Shown piece after piece: positions 34,477 to 43,660 of a stretch of 64,000 nt of DNA. The translations under genes and the position numbers were made by a program. The stretch covers positions 1-64,000 of the forward strand of contig NZ_JAIQZN010000033.1 of NCBI RefSeq assembly GCF_023333585.1, read 5' to 3'. The stretch comes from Argonema antarcticum A004/B2 (GTDB taxonomy: Bacteria > Cyanobacteriota > Cyanobacteriia > Cyanobacteriales > Aerosakkonemataceae). A model generated the notes under the pieces. The model ran no database searches. It was not told the DNA's origin and worked only from the letters and a program-made list of their open reading frames with translations. Each line of letters opens with the position of its first letter. Within the stretch, counting starts at the first letter, position 1.

Positions 34477-35530
34477 GATCGCACCAGTCTAACACTCGAT
34501 TCCAAGCCCACCAACAATCGGGGTCTCCCGCTTGCTGCTGGCACGTTTTGCTGCTGATGTAGCCCACATGACCGCCGTAACGAGTCAAAATCAAATCAAT
34601 GTAAGGGTTATCAGCAGAGGCGGCTTGCAAGTCAGGTATAATCGTCGGGTCAAACATGGGGTCGTCTGCGGCGTATAAAATCAGCGTCGGTTTCTTCAGA
34701 TGAGGCAATATCTGCAAAGCGCTGCTAGCCTCGTAATAAGCTTCCACGGATGGAAAGCCCAATCTATCGATTACCAATTCGCGATCGAAACCCCAAATAC
34801 CGTTGGCCCGATCGATCGCAGCCAGATCTATTGTCCCTGGATGAGCATCGTAGATACGCCAGGCCAGTTTTTTGAGTTCCCGTGCGATCGCTCTCTCCAA
34901 ATACTTGCCCCAGCGATGCTTTACTAAATAAGAAAGGGAACGATTGGAATCCAAACTCGGACAAATTACTGCCGCCCCACCAATGTCCGTTGAGTTCAAA
35001 CCTATATCCCCATCTTGCACCGTCAGATCCTGTGCTGCTTTCACCGCCCATAGCGCCAGCTGTCCCCCCAGAGAAAACCCCGCAAACCAGAACGGTGCCG
35101 GACACCCCATTGTTTTAGCCGATTTGGCAATGCGGACAAAATCTTCTCCCTCGTACAAACCATCAGAAGTCAGTGTCGGAGATAACTCTGCTGTCCTGCC
35201 GTGGGCACGCCAATCAAATAGCACCACTGCATAACCGCGAGCAAATGCCTTCCGCCCCAGCAGTCTTAGAAACCATTGATTATCCAAAGACCCTGTAATA
35301 CCGTAAGTACCAACAATCGTACCGCAAGGTTTCTCAGGAATCGCCACAAGGCCAAAAATGGGCACGTCTTGAGCGCCTGCAAAGATTGTCTCTTGGTAAG
35401 ACGGCTCTGGCTCAATAATAGTGCTTTCCCACTCACGACCGCCCAACAGAGCAGTGTAAAGGGTCATCGCCAGACCGTTTCTGGTCTGCCAAGGTGGACT
35501 ATAGGCAGAATTTGGCATATCAGGGCGCAT
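34460..35530 (-). CDS. YheT-family alpha/beta hydrolase
   Basis: A 356-residue cytoplasmic hydrolase. The oxyanion region (GTIVGTYGITGSLDNQWFLR), RGYAVVLFDWRAHGRTAE, the nucleophile elbow FWFAGFSLGGQLALWAVKAA, Asp in LILYAADDPMFDP, and His in TRYGGHVGYISS complete the Ser-Asp-His set. The order and the GHVG motif match YheT/ABHD1-type esterases. The physiological substrate is unknown. Divergent from the rpaA leader region. Confidence 0.85.
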   Translation of the reverse strand: MRPDMPNSAYSPPWQTRNGLAMTLYTALLGGREWESTIIEPEPSYQETIFAGAQDVPIFGLVAIPEKPCGTIVGTYGITGSLDNQWFLRLLGRKAFARGYAVVLFDWRAHGRTAELSPTLTSDGLYEGEDFVRIAKSAKTMGCPAPFWFAGFSLGGQLALWAVKAAQDLTVQDGDIGLNSTDIGGAAVICPSLDSNRSLSYLVKHRWGKYLERAIARELKKLAWRIYDAHPGTIDLAAIDRANGIWGFDRELVIDRLGFPSVEAYYEASSALQILPHLKKPTLILYAADDPMFDPTIIPDLQAASADNPYIDLILTRYGGHVGYISSKTCQQQAGDPDCWWAWNRVLDWCDLKRPT

Positions 35531-36334
35531 CTACACAGTTTTAAACAATTTTAACCAGTCCCTAACCAGATCTCTGGGGCGTTGGGGAGATAGGAACCCA
35601 AAAACCTGCGATCGCAAGCCTCTATCCTCGGATAGCCGTAAATCTTCCCTAAAGATCCACTTTCTTTAGAAAGAATTTAGAATCCTTGCTTATAATCTGT
35701 ACAGGAATCTTTGGATGCCGTAACAGGTTCTATAAGAACCTTAAAAAAACCCGTTAGTCAAAGCTATATAGTCAACAACCCACCACGTGAAAAGGAGTAC
35801 CGATTAAGCGTGGGGGCTTGAAAAACAGCCCTAGTTGACCAGACTTAGGTAGCAATACCTACGTTAGTGGCAAGAGTTCGAGTTCCTACCTACGGATGCG
35901 ACGCCAGTCCGTAGGGGCGGGTTTAATCGGGAAGGTGACAAATGTTGTCTGCCTATCGATAAGTCCAAACCCGCCCCTACGAACCAAGTGGTTAAAAAGG
36001 TTTAAAGGGTTAAGCCAGTGCTGCTGGGATAGTACCGACCACTAACATTGTCAAGGCGAACATCTACCCCTGCCCCAGAAATGGGAGGGGGAGTAATCCC
36101 CAATTAAACGCCCCACCGAGGCGGGTCACAGTATCGGTAGCCTCTATCCTGTGATGCCAGCAGGTATGCCAGAAAGTTCCCACTTCCGTTAGCGAAGCGG
36201 CTCCTAAAAGGAGCGGCGAAACGAGTTTTTCACGTCATTTTAACAATCTTTATGCAAACTAGACCACGGCCTCCCTTTCCTCTCACCGCCAAGCTCAGGA
36301 CAGCTATGGCGGGAGTCTCCAGGGAGGAAGAAAG
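35531..36334. other. 800-nt gene-free, structured region upstream of rpaA
   Basis: No ORF is convincing. From 35760 on it is GC-richer than its flanks and dense in pairing potential. CCACG/CGTGG occurs at 35782-35814, and CGTAGGGGCGGGTTT with its complement at about 35909-35986 (a dispersed cyanobacterial inverted repeat). AGGGGGAG/CTCCCCC-type and GGAGCGG/CCGCTCC stems lie further down. A TATAAT at 35691-35696 could start either an rpaA mRNA with a leader of about 630 nt or a separate non-coding RNA. Confidence 0.45.
35691..35696 (+). promoter_or_regulatory. candidate -10 box
   Basis: TATAAT with an AT-rich upstream segment (TTTCTTTAGAAAGAATTTAG). It is the best promoter-like site between the divergent genes. 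Confidence 0.35.
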
Positions 36335-37069
36335 ATGATGCCTCGGATACTCGTCATCGACGATGACCCCGCTATCTCAGAATTAGTCGCCGTCAATCTG
36401 GAAATGGCTGGCTACGATGTCAGCCAAGCAGAAGATGGCATTAAGGGTCAGGCCCTGGCTCTACAAATACAGCCAGACCTGATCATGCTAGACTTGATGC
36501 TCCCCAAGGTGGATGGATTTACCGTTTGTCAGCGCCTGCGTCGGGATGAGCGTACCGCAGATATCCCAGTATTAATGTTGACGGCTTTAGGTCAAACCGA
36601 AGATAAGGTACAAGGCTTAAATGCTGGTGCCGATGATTATATGACCAAGCCGTTTGAAATCGAAGAGATGCTCGCCAGGGTGCGGGCTTTACTGCGACGC
36701 ACCGATCGCATCCCCCAAGCTGCCAAACACGCTGAAATCCTTAACTACGGCCCTCTTACCCTCGTTCCAGAACGGTTTGAAGCTATTTGGTTGACTCAGA
36801 CTATCAAACTAACTCATCTGGAATTTGAGCTACTCCACTGCTTACTCCAGCGCCACGGTCAGACAGTCTCTCCTAGTGAAATTCTCAAAGAGGTCTGGGG
36901 CTATGACCCAGATGATGATATTGAAACTATTCGCGTACACATCCGACATTTGAGAACCAAGATGGAACCTGACCCCCGCCACCCGCGCTATATCAAGACT
37001 GTATACGGTGCTGGCTATTGCCTGGAGTTACCCAGTCGCGAGCAAATAACGGCAGATACAGCTTCTTGA
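36335..37069 (+). CDS. rpaA: OmpR-family response regulator RpaA
   Basis: RpaA is the DNA-binding master regulator of circadian output, phosphorylated by SasA, and also influences phycobilisome association. REC domain 1-120: [20 protein letters not shown], phospho-Asp53 in [14 protein letters not shown], Lys in [10 protein letters not shown] winged-helix DNA-binding domain ends in [15 protein letters not shown]. The whole sequence matches RpaA rather than RpaB, notably [20 protein letters not shown] and [13 protein letters not shown]. Two adjacent ATGs (36335, 36338) follow AGGGAGGAAG. Long upstream leader region. Confidence 0.93.
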   Translation: MMPRILVIDDDPAISELVAVNLEMAGYDVSQAEDGIKGQALALQIQPDLIMLDLMLPKVDGFTVCQRLRRDERTADIPVLMLTALGQTEDKVQGLNAGADDYMTKPFEIEEMLARVRALLRRTDRIPQAAKHAEILNYGPLTLVPERFEAIWLTQTIKLTHLEFELLHCLLQRHGQTVSPSEILKEVWGYDPDDDIETIRVHIRHLRTKMEPDPRHPRYIKTVYGAGYCLELPSREQITADTAS

Positions 37070-37074
37070 CACTT

Positions 37075-37806
37075 TTATTTACGACGACGACCAGCAAAGT
37101 AAATCCCCAACAGTGAAAGACCAGCGAAACTCGCTGGTTCAGGTACGGTAACGGATTTCGGATCGGAAATAATCTTACCGTACAAAGAGGCGATCGCAAC
37201 ACTTCCTTCTGGTGAGTTGAACTCCTTAACAATGGCTTTACCGCCATTGGTAGAGAAGCCCATCAGTTGAAGTGTGTAATCATTTTCTTGGTAATTAAAC
37301 TTCTGACTGGATAGTCCGGCGGTGGAAAAACGCAACCTGTCACCATCCAGAACGGGATTGCCACTCGTATTCGGTGTATTCAGGATATTGAATAAAAAGT
37401 TAAAACTCTCGCCGGTTGCAAATGGAAGGGTGAGAGATAAACCTATTTGCAGCGGAAAATCACCATCAAAATTGGAGTAAGTGTATGTACTGCCGTTGCG
37501 GTAAGAGAGAGTGCCAAGATTAAAGAGGCTGTTGACGCCAGCGCTAAACGTTGTCCCGTCGAACTGGACGTAGTTGGTAAATTTATTCGGATCTGTTTCA
37601 CCCCAAGTTAGGCGGTTATTCGTATTGCCGTTATGGCTGGTGATTGAAATAACTGATGTGGGACTGGGAGTAAGAGGGGTTCCCCATTGAGCAGAAGTAC
37701 TGCCTGCGAAAGTTGCAGCTTGAGCTTGATTTTGGAAACTCAGTAATAGTGCGATCGCCAGAAAAAATTTAGATATCTTAACTGTACCTTCTAAATTAAA
37801 TTTCAT
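37075..37806 (-). CDS. PEP-CTERM exported protein, choice-of-anchor-K-like
   Basis: A 243-residue exported protein with a signal peptide (FFLAIALLLSFQNQAQA) and a beta-rich domain containing FAGSTSAQWGTPLTP, NNRLTWGE and FNLGTLSYRNGST. It ends in a sorting tail VTVPEPASFAGLSLLGIYFA plus GRRRK. The tail (PEP motif, hydrophobic span, basic end) is recognised by an exosortase, which replaces it with a membrane or surface anchor. ATG 37806 is chosen over 37866 because it starts the signal. About half identical to 38250-38996, so a tandem duplication. Confidence 0.85.
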   Translation of the reverse strand: MKFNLEGTVKISKFFLAIALLLSFQNQAQAATFAGSTSAQWGTPLTPSPTSVISITSHNGNTNNRLTWGETDPNKFTNYVQFDGTTFSAGVNSLFNLGTLSYRNGSTYTYSNFDGDFPLQIGLSLTLPFATGESFNFLFNILNTPNTSGNPVLDGDRLRFSTAGLSSQKFNYQENDYTLQLMGFSTNGGKAIVKEFNSPEGSVAIASLYGKIISDPKSVTVPEPASFAGLSLLGIYFAGRRRK

Positions 37807-37866
37807 AATCTTCTTACTTAATAGGACTAACTTCTCAAAGCTAGTAGATTCACGTAGGCTTGCCAA

Positions 37867-38079
37867 GCTTCCATCTACGTATTTACCGAATCTTTATTTA
37901 ATCTTCATCGATTCTTTATAAATATTCCTTTTGACAACAGCCTGAGCTATTCCTCTTCATTAATTCTTTATTGAAGCTTCATGACATCTTTATAAAAAAC
38001 TTTCCACAAAAGCCGAAATTCTTCCCTGCATAGGAATAAAAAGTTAGCAATACAGCCCTTGTCAGGTGGGTAGGTACGC
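37867..38079. other. spacer between the PEP-CTERM paralogues
   Basis: AT-rich, with several TTCTTTA-type stretches; presumably the promoter of the downstream paralogue. The right part carries two palindromes listed separately. Confidence 0.35.
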
Positions 38080-38110
38080 GAAACCGGGTTTCTTGGAGAA
38101 ACCCGGTTTC
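38080..38110. repeat. GAAACCGGGTTTC palindrome
   Basis: GAAACCGGGTTTC, TTGGA, GAAACCCGGTTTC: 13-bp arms, third member of the palindrome family in this window. Confidence 0.85.
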
Positions 38111-38168
38111 TGAGGTGTACTTCATGCAACTGAAAACCGCTATAACTCGAAAGGTATACGCTTTTTGA

Positions 38169-38221
38169 ATATGACATCCTCCCGACCCAACCTTAAGGTA
38201 TAGGTCGGGAAGATGTCATAT
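38169..38221 (-). terminator. hairpin downstream of the second PEP-CTERM gene
   Basis: A 19-bp stem (ATATGACATC then TCCCGACC and complement, one mismatch) with a 15-nt loop lies 29 bases past the stop at 38250. The T-tract is weak (only AAAAAG/CTTTTT beyond). Confidence 0.6.
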
Positions 38222-38249
38222 CGCTATGCAAGATTTTCTGCTTCATCGA

Positions 38250-38996
38250 TTAGATGTTTCGGCTACGACGACGGGTCGCGAAGTAAATTCCCAATAGCGA
38301 TAAACCAGCCACAGCAGCAGGTTCGGGAATCGTCTTCTCCGGCGGCGCTTGAACAACACCCGTAAGTTTACCGTACAAAGATGCGTTGGCAATACTCGCT
38401 TCTGGGGAATTGAACTCGCTCATTATAGTTTGACCGCCATCGGAAGAGAAGCCAGTTAGCTCAAGGGTGTAATCGACTCCATCGTAATTAAACTGCTGGC
38501 TGGATATGCCAGCAGTAGAAAAACGCAGTTTGTCCCCATCCACAACTGCGTCGCCGCTGTTGTTGGGTGTGTTGAAGATGTTAAATGAAAAGTCAAAAGC
38601 CTTGGTGCTGCTGAAAGGATTTGTCAAAGACAAAGCAATATTGAGGGGAAAATCGCCGTTGAAACCGTCCCACGTAGAGCCATTGCGGTAAGTTAGATTA
38701 CCAAGATTGAAAATGCTACCTACACCAGCATTAAAGCTTACACCGTCATACTGGACGTAGTTATTGAATGGGGTACAGGTCAGACAGTTATCAGTCCGCC
38801 CCCATGAAAGTCGATTATTTATACCTCCATTCTGATTAGAGATAACCGTACTCCCAGACGGATTAGCAGGCATTCCCCATTGACCGGAGGATGTGCCCTC
38901 AAAGGTAATCGCTTGCGCTTGTCCGGCTATACTGACTAACAAGGTAGCAGTGAGAGCCGCAGCGGATAATTTAGCTGTGTGAGGATGCGATCGCAT
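38250..38996 (-). CDS. PEP-CTERM exported protein, paralogue of 37075-37806
   Basis: A 248-residue exported protein: signal peptide (AAALTATLLVSIAGQAQA), domain with FEGTSSGQWGMPANP, NNRLSWGR, FNLGNLTYRNGSTWDGFNGD and LRFSTAGISSQQFNYDGVDY, and the tail KTIPEPAAVAGLSLLGIYFA then TRRRS. The same order of motifs in the neighbour shows a common origin. An extra CLTC (two Cys) insertion distinguishes this copy. Likely sorted by an exosortase located elsewhere. ATG 38996 begins the signal. Confidence 0.85.
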   Translation of the reverse strand: MRSHPHTAKLSAAALTATLLVSIAGQAQAITFEGTSSGQWGMPANPSGSTVISNQNGGINNRLSWGRTDNCLTCTPFNNYVQYDGVSFNAGVGSIFNLGNLTYRNGSTWDGFNGDFPLNIALSLTNPFSSTKAFDFSFNIFNTPNNSGDAVVDGDKLRFSTAGISSQQFNYDGVDYTLELTGFSSDGGQTIMSEFNSPEASIANASLYGKLTGVVQAPPEKTIPEPAAVAGLSLLGIYFATRRRSRNI

Positions 38997-39105
38997 AAAT
39001 TTATTCTTCGGTAGTTCGCAAATCCACACTACACAATTTACAACTAATTGTTCAATGGTAATTTCCGCTTTTAACCTATAAAGCAGTAGTATTAAGAAAT
39101 ATAGG

Positions 39106-39211
39106 TATAGCTAGGGGCTAGGGGCTAGGGGCTAGGGACTAGGGGAAGAAGGGTTTAGAATCAACGGCTTCAGCAATTCATAATGTCCTAACCGCCTTGG
39201 CGATTGCTATA
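39106..39211. mobile_element. MITE-like element, TATAGC/GCTATA ends (copy C)
   Basis: Starts TATAGCTAGGGGCTAGGGGC, contains AGAAGGGTTTAGAATCAA and ends ACCGCCTTGGCGATTGCTAT A. It is the closest match to copy B. It takes up a third of the 38997-39345 gap. Confidence 0.65.
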
Positions 39212-39241
39212 ATAACCGTATTTATATTAATAATCAAAAGT

Positions 39242-39269
39242 AAAATAGGGTGCTGGAAAAAGCACCCTA
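39242..39269 (-). terminator. terminator of chlP
   Basis: TAGGGTGC and GCACCCTA pair around an 8-nt loop; TTTTA follows on the minus strand. Confidence 0.75.
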
Positions 39270-39345
39270 CAAGTAAAAAGCTTGGCTATTTTAAATTAAA
39301 GCGAACCGATCGCACTGGGATGACCAATTCCCCCTCTACGTATTT

Positions 39346-40566
39346 CTACGGTGCTAGCGCATTACCCCGCAGCAGACTGCCAATGGTCTTAGCGGTAATC
39401 TTCATCTGAATTAAGGGATTTGCCGGGACAACGGTTTTATACAGATAGCTGTCAAAGGTAAGCTTCTGCACATCTTTGTCAGCGCACATCTCCACAAAAG
39501 CTTCGCGGGTGGCATCAGTACGATAAAATACGGTTTGCAGGATGTCCAGCACCTTGTAGGTGAGGCCGTATTTCTTATCCCAACGCTTCAGATACAGCTT
39601 GAGGTCGGCTTCCGTGGGAATTCTGGTGCCGCCAGAGGAAGTTTCTACGATCGCTTCGGCGCACATCCGGGCAGACTTAGCCGCAAAGTAAATTCCTTCC
39701 CCAGAAGACTTGGTAACAGTACCCGCCGCATCTCCCACTAGGGCAACTCTACCGACAACGCGGCGAGGGCGCGGATGTTCTGGAATTGGATGAGCTTCTA
39801 CTTTAATAATCTCACCACCGGCCAGTTTTTTGGCGGCACGTTTGCGGATACCAGCTTGCAGATTTTTGATGTCGGCTTTGTTTACCTTCATCGTGCCGGT
39901 GCCAACGGCAACGTGGTCGTATTTCGGGAAAACCCAGGCGTAGAAGTCGGTGGAAACATCGTTGCCAACGTACATTTCCGCTAGGTCTTCGTAGTAAGCC
40001 ATTTTGTCATCGGGAAGGCGAATGCGTTCTTGGAATGCGATCGCATAATTGTAATCCCCAGCATCAATAGCTTTGGCAATCCGGGAATTTGCACCATCTG
40101 CCCCAATCACCACATCAGCTTTCAGCGTTTTCATTATCCCTTCCGCGTGGCCATCCGAGTGATCGGCATAGTGGATGGTATAGGGGTCAGTGTTGTTTGT
40201 GGGAATATCCAGTTTATAAACTGTGCCGTTAATCAGCTTGGCACCTAACTTGGCAGCGCGATCGCGCATGAAGCCATCCAGCACCTCGCGGCGGCACATA
40301 CCAATATATTCGTCTTCTTTGTTTATATTGATATCGACCTCAACGTTGGAAGGTGAGATCATTTTCATTTTTCTCACCTGCCGGTCAATGATGTGTGGAG
40401 GCAGGTCAAACTCGCTCACCATACACAGCGGAATCGCACCGCCGCATGGCTTGGCATTGTCTAGCTTGCGCTCAAATAGGTAAGTTTCAATTCCAGCTTT
40501 GGCGAGCGTTTCAGCGGCTGAGGAACCCGCTGGGCCTGAACCAACAACAGCAACCCGTATCGTCAA
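39346..40566 (-). CDS. chlP: geranylgeranyl reductase
   Basis: ChlP reduces three double bonds of the geranylgeranyl group to phytyl for chlorophyll and tocopherol, using NADPH. FAD-binding Rossmann motif VAVVGSGPAGSSAAETLAKAG (residues 5-25, in two parts), the second FAD motif RVALVGDAAGTVTKSSGEGI, and ADVVIGADGANSRIAKA define the group. Length 406 is typical of cyanobacterial ChlP. ATG 40566 with GAAAACC upstream. It is divergent from the CRISPR leader. Confidence 0.95.
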   Translation of the reverse strand: MTIRVAVVGSGPAGSSAAETLAKAGIETYLFERKLDNAKPCGGAIPLCMVSEFDLPPHIIDRQVRKMKMISPSNVEVDININKEDEYIGMCRREVLDGFMRDRAAKLGAKLINGTVYKLDIPTNNTDPYTIHYADHSDGHAEGIMKTLKADVVIGADGANSRIAKAIDAGDYNYAIAFQERIRLPDDKMAYYEDLAEMYVGNDVSTDFYAWVFPKYDHVAVGTGTMKVNKADIKNLQAGIRKRAAKKLAGGEIIKVEAHPIPEHPRPRRVVGRVALVGDAAGTVTKSSGEGIYFAAKSARMCAEAIVETSSGGTRIPTEADLKLYLKRWDKKYGLTYKVLDILQTVFYRTDATREAFVEMCADKDVQKLTFDSYLYKTVVPANPLIQMKITAKTIGSLLRGNALAP

Positions 40567-40639
40567 AGGTTTTCTCCCAATCTCATCAAGCTACAAGCTG
40601 AGATAGTATCACGGACTTTTGCTTTGACCTACGTTACTC

Positions 40640-40887
40640 TCATAGATGTGAATGAAATGCAACACACCTTAATATCTCGATACTTAATTAGTGCTAATTT
40701 AGTTTTGCTTGCGAGGCTGGGACAAAACGGCTGGATTGACGCACTTTCGTTTTGAGCCTCGCAGCCTTGCTGGGTAAGGTTTTGACAGATTTATTTGGGC
40801 GAATTTGATCTGGTTTTGTGGTATGATTGGGTGAGCTTCGCAAAAGCCCCCTGGATGTCAAGCCAGGTAAAGGTTTCAAAAGCGGCT
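40640..40887 (+). promoter_or_regulatory. CRISPR leader
   Basis: The 250 bases preceding the first repeat have no gene. They contain an extended -10 box (TGG then TATGAT at 40819-40827), which would start transcription about 55 bases before the first repeat. TTTCAAAAGCGGC directly precedes the repeat. Confidence 0.6.
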
Positions 40888-42798
40888 CTCCCTACTCGCT
40901 AGGGAAATTAGTTGAATGGAAACACTTCGGGCCACATATCATTCAGCATTGTCCAGACACTTTGGCCTCCCTACTCGCTAGGGAAATTAGTTGAATGGAA
41001 ACCATATTATTGGTTACGGGCATACCACCCGATTTGTCCCTCCCTACTCGCTAGGGAAATTAGTTGAATGGAAACCAACTAAATCTAAATGAATCGCTCC
41101 ACGGTAGGGGTTACCTCCCTACTCGCTAGGGAAATTAGTTGAATGGAAACAGGGACTCTAAAAGAGACTGATTTATACCATGAACTCCCTACTCGCTAGG
41201 GAAATTAGTTGAATGGAAACGGTGGGGTATATGTTGTGATGTTCGTCATGTTTTACTCTCCCTACTCGCTAGGGAAATTAGTTGAATGGAAACCCTTCTG
41301 CCCAAGCGATGAAGGATTCTAGGTTATTGATCTCCCTACTCGCTAGGGAAATTAGTTGAATGGAAACCGTTTGTCGTGAGACTTTCATTAACACACCTAC
41401 CCTCCCTACTCGCTAGGGAAATTAGTTGAATGGAAACCCGTGCCGCGCGTACTGACCAGCGCGTCGGGCGATTTCGCCTTTATTGCCACCTCCCTACTCG
41501 CTAGGGAAATTAGTTGAATGGAAACGATAAAATTCACCCCAGCGGCTGCCGCACATTGGACTCCCTACTCGCTAGGGAAATTAGTTGAATGGAAACAGAG
41601 TAAAGGTTTTTAATGTAACATCAGCAGGATCGCTTTGTCTCCCTACTCGCTAGGGAAATTAGTTGAATGGAAACTTCATCGACTCGGAGCGCATCAAGCG
41701 GTTTCATCTGCTCCTCCCTACTCGCTAGGGAAATTAGTTGAATGGAAACTTGAGATTTGGCACATCGCCGTTATCATGGGCTTCATGTCTCCCTACTCGC
41801 TAGGGAAATTAGTTGAATGGAAACTTGCCGAATAAGGTATCACTGCCTGATTCTCCATAGATCAAATCTTCTCCCTACTCGCTAGGGAAATTAGTTGAAT
41901 GGAAACTCGGTGGGGCCGCCTTTCATCCACCTGCCGCGACCCTGGCTCACACTCCCTACTCGCTAGGGAAATTAGTTGAATGGAAACAGACCAGCATCGG
42001 GTATGTAAAGTGCGCCGCGCAGGCTCCCTACTCGCTAGGGAAATTAGTTGAATGGAAACTTGATTTTGTCCGCGACTTCTTTCAAGTTCTTGGCTCCCTA
42101 CTCGCTAGGGAAATTAGTTGAATGGAAACTCGCTTAGAGATTGAATGTCATCCATTCTTGATTTGTGATGATCCACTCCCTACTCGCTAGGGAAATTAGT
42201 TGAATGGAAACTCAGAGGTGGGTTTTACTGTATCTACATTTAGGTTTCTCCCTACTCGCTAGGGAAATTAGTTGAATGGAAACCCTCACGTTGAAAGGTC
42301 TTAGTTACAAAGGTGATTATCCTCCCTACTCGCTAGGGAAATTAGTTGAATGGAAACGCTTTTCTCGCTTCTTTTACATCTTCTGTGGATGTATTCTCCC
42401 TACTCGCTAGGGAAATTAGTTGAATGGAAACCGCCAACTTCAGGTGATCGATCGCCAACCATGTAGGGACTCCCTACTCGCTAGGGAAATTAGTTGAATG
42501 GAAACCTTTTGTATTTTTCTTCCTGTATCTCTGCTGAAGACTCCCTACTCGCTAGGGAAATTAGTTGAATGGAAACTATGTGCTTATCGAGAAATAAAAT
42601 CGAGTATTCCAATCCCTCTCCCTACTCGCTAGGGAAATTAGTTGAATGGAAACTAGCTCGGTTGTTATCACAGTATCGTCTCCACCTTCTCCCTACTCGC
42701 TAGGGAAATTAGTTGAATGGAAACTCGGTAGCAAAAATTCCCAGCGGTTGGTCGTCGTCTGTCTCCCTACTCGCTAGGGAAATTAGTTGAATGGAAAC
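40888..42798 (+). CRISPR. CRISPR array, 26 repeats of 36 nt, 25 spacers
   Basis: The repeat starts CTCCCTACTCGCTAGGG, ends GTTGAATGGAAAC and is identical in all copies that I read. TCCCTA/TAGGGA forms the internal hairpin. The base before each repeat varies, which fixes the 36-nt unit. Spacers are 34-46 nt with one of 52 (41438-41489). The 3' end ATGGAAAC looks like the 8-nt 5' handle seen in type I-D and type III systems, and the leader is on the left, so transcription is probably rightward. No cas gene is in the window. A spacer-repeat translation (repeated SPYSLGKLVEWKL) is not a gene. Confidence 0.98.
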
Positions 42799-43642
42799 AA
42801 GGAAACATGGAAACACTCATCTTCGCAATTTTGGCCATAGCTATTTTTTTTATATTATTCCTTCTTTCACCCTGAAGACCTGCACGATTGTTCGCAAAGC
42901 AGATGGCTGGTACTGCTGCATCTCAATGCAAGATGACAATGTACCAGAACCGTTGCCACTCAATGAGATTAAGACAGCTGTTGGCGTTGACGTTGGACTC
43001 AAGGAGTTTCTTGTCACATCAAAGGGCGAGACAGTTCCCATCAAACAGCACTACCGAAAAACCCAATCTCACTTAGCCCGACAGCAACGCTTCTTGGAAC
43101 GCAAGCAAAAAGGGTCTAAGAGGTTTGCCGCACAACAAAACAGGATAGCTAGAATTCATCAAAAGATAGGGCGTCAACGGAAAGATTTTCACTACAACAC
43201 AGCACATAAGCTGGTTAAAAACTATGACTTAATCGCTGTTGAAGACTTAAATATTAGGGGACTTGCGCGGACAAGATTGAGCAAAAGCGTCCTGGATGCA
43301 GCTTGGGGGCAGTTCATCACCATCTTGGAATCAGTGGCAGTTAAATGCGGAGTCCGAGTAGTGAAAGTTAGTCCTCATAGTACAACTCAGGATTGCTCAG
43401 GTTGTGGGACGAAAGTACCAAAAACTTTGTCTATCCGTCTGCATGAGTGTCATAAATGCGGACTCGTTATGGACAGGGACGAAAACGCCGCTTTGAACAT
43501 ACTAGACAGAGCATTAAGCGAGGTGGGACTCATCTTGCCTGCTGGTGGAGGCTTAGTCGCTGGACAGCCTGTGAAGCCAGAAGCTTGGGGTTTTAATGGA
43601 GAAGCTCTCTCTTTTTTTGACCTTGAGAAACTCCCGTTATAG
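42791..43642 (+). pseudogene. 5'-truncated tnpB (IS200/IS605 family RuvC-like nuclease)
   Basis: From about 42866 the frame is TnpB: FTLKTCTIVRKADGWYCCIS, RuvC Asp in AVGVDVGLKEF, Glu in LIAVEDLNIRGLAR, the zinc ribbon CSGCG with CHKCG, and the final Asp in MDRDENAALNILDRA. Intact TnpB is about 400 residues; here the first 120-140 (the guide/target-recognition part) are gone and the frame opens in the last CRISPR repeat. All three RuvC acidic residues survive. TnpB is an omega-RNA-guided nuclease, so this copy is probably inactive. No tnpA is present. Confidence 0.85.
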
Positions 43643-43660
43643 TGCGCTAGCACTTAACGG
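43634..43660 (+). other. right-end stem-loop of the IS200/IS605 element
   Basis: CCGTTA, T bulge, AGTGC, loop GCTA, GCACT, TAACGG: an imperfect palindrome spanning the tnpB stop codon. Subterminal imperfect hairpins mark the ends of this IS family and are the 3' part of omega RNA. No matching left-end hairpin is visible. Confidence 0.65.

Noticed and set aside
41635-41835. 66-codon frame with repeated SPYSLGKLVEWKL
   Set aside because: It is the translation of three CRISPR repeats and their spacers.
40888-43642. TnpB as a CRISPR effector (Cas12-like) of this array
   Set aside because: The protein lacks its N-terminal half, has typical IS605 right-end features, and no adaptation genes are near. 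Adjacency is better explained by IS insertion or deletion.
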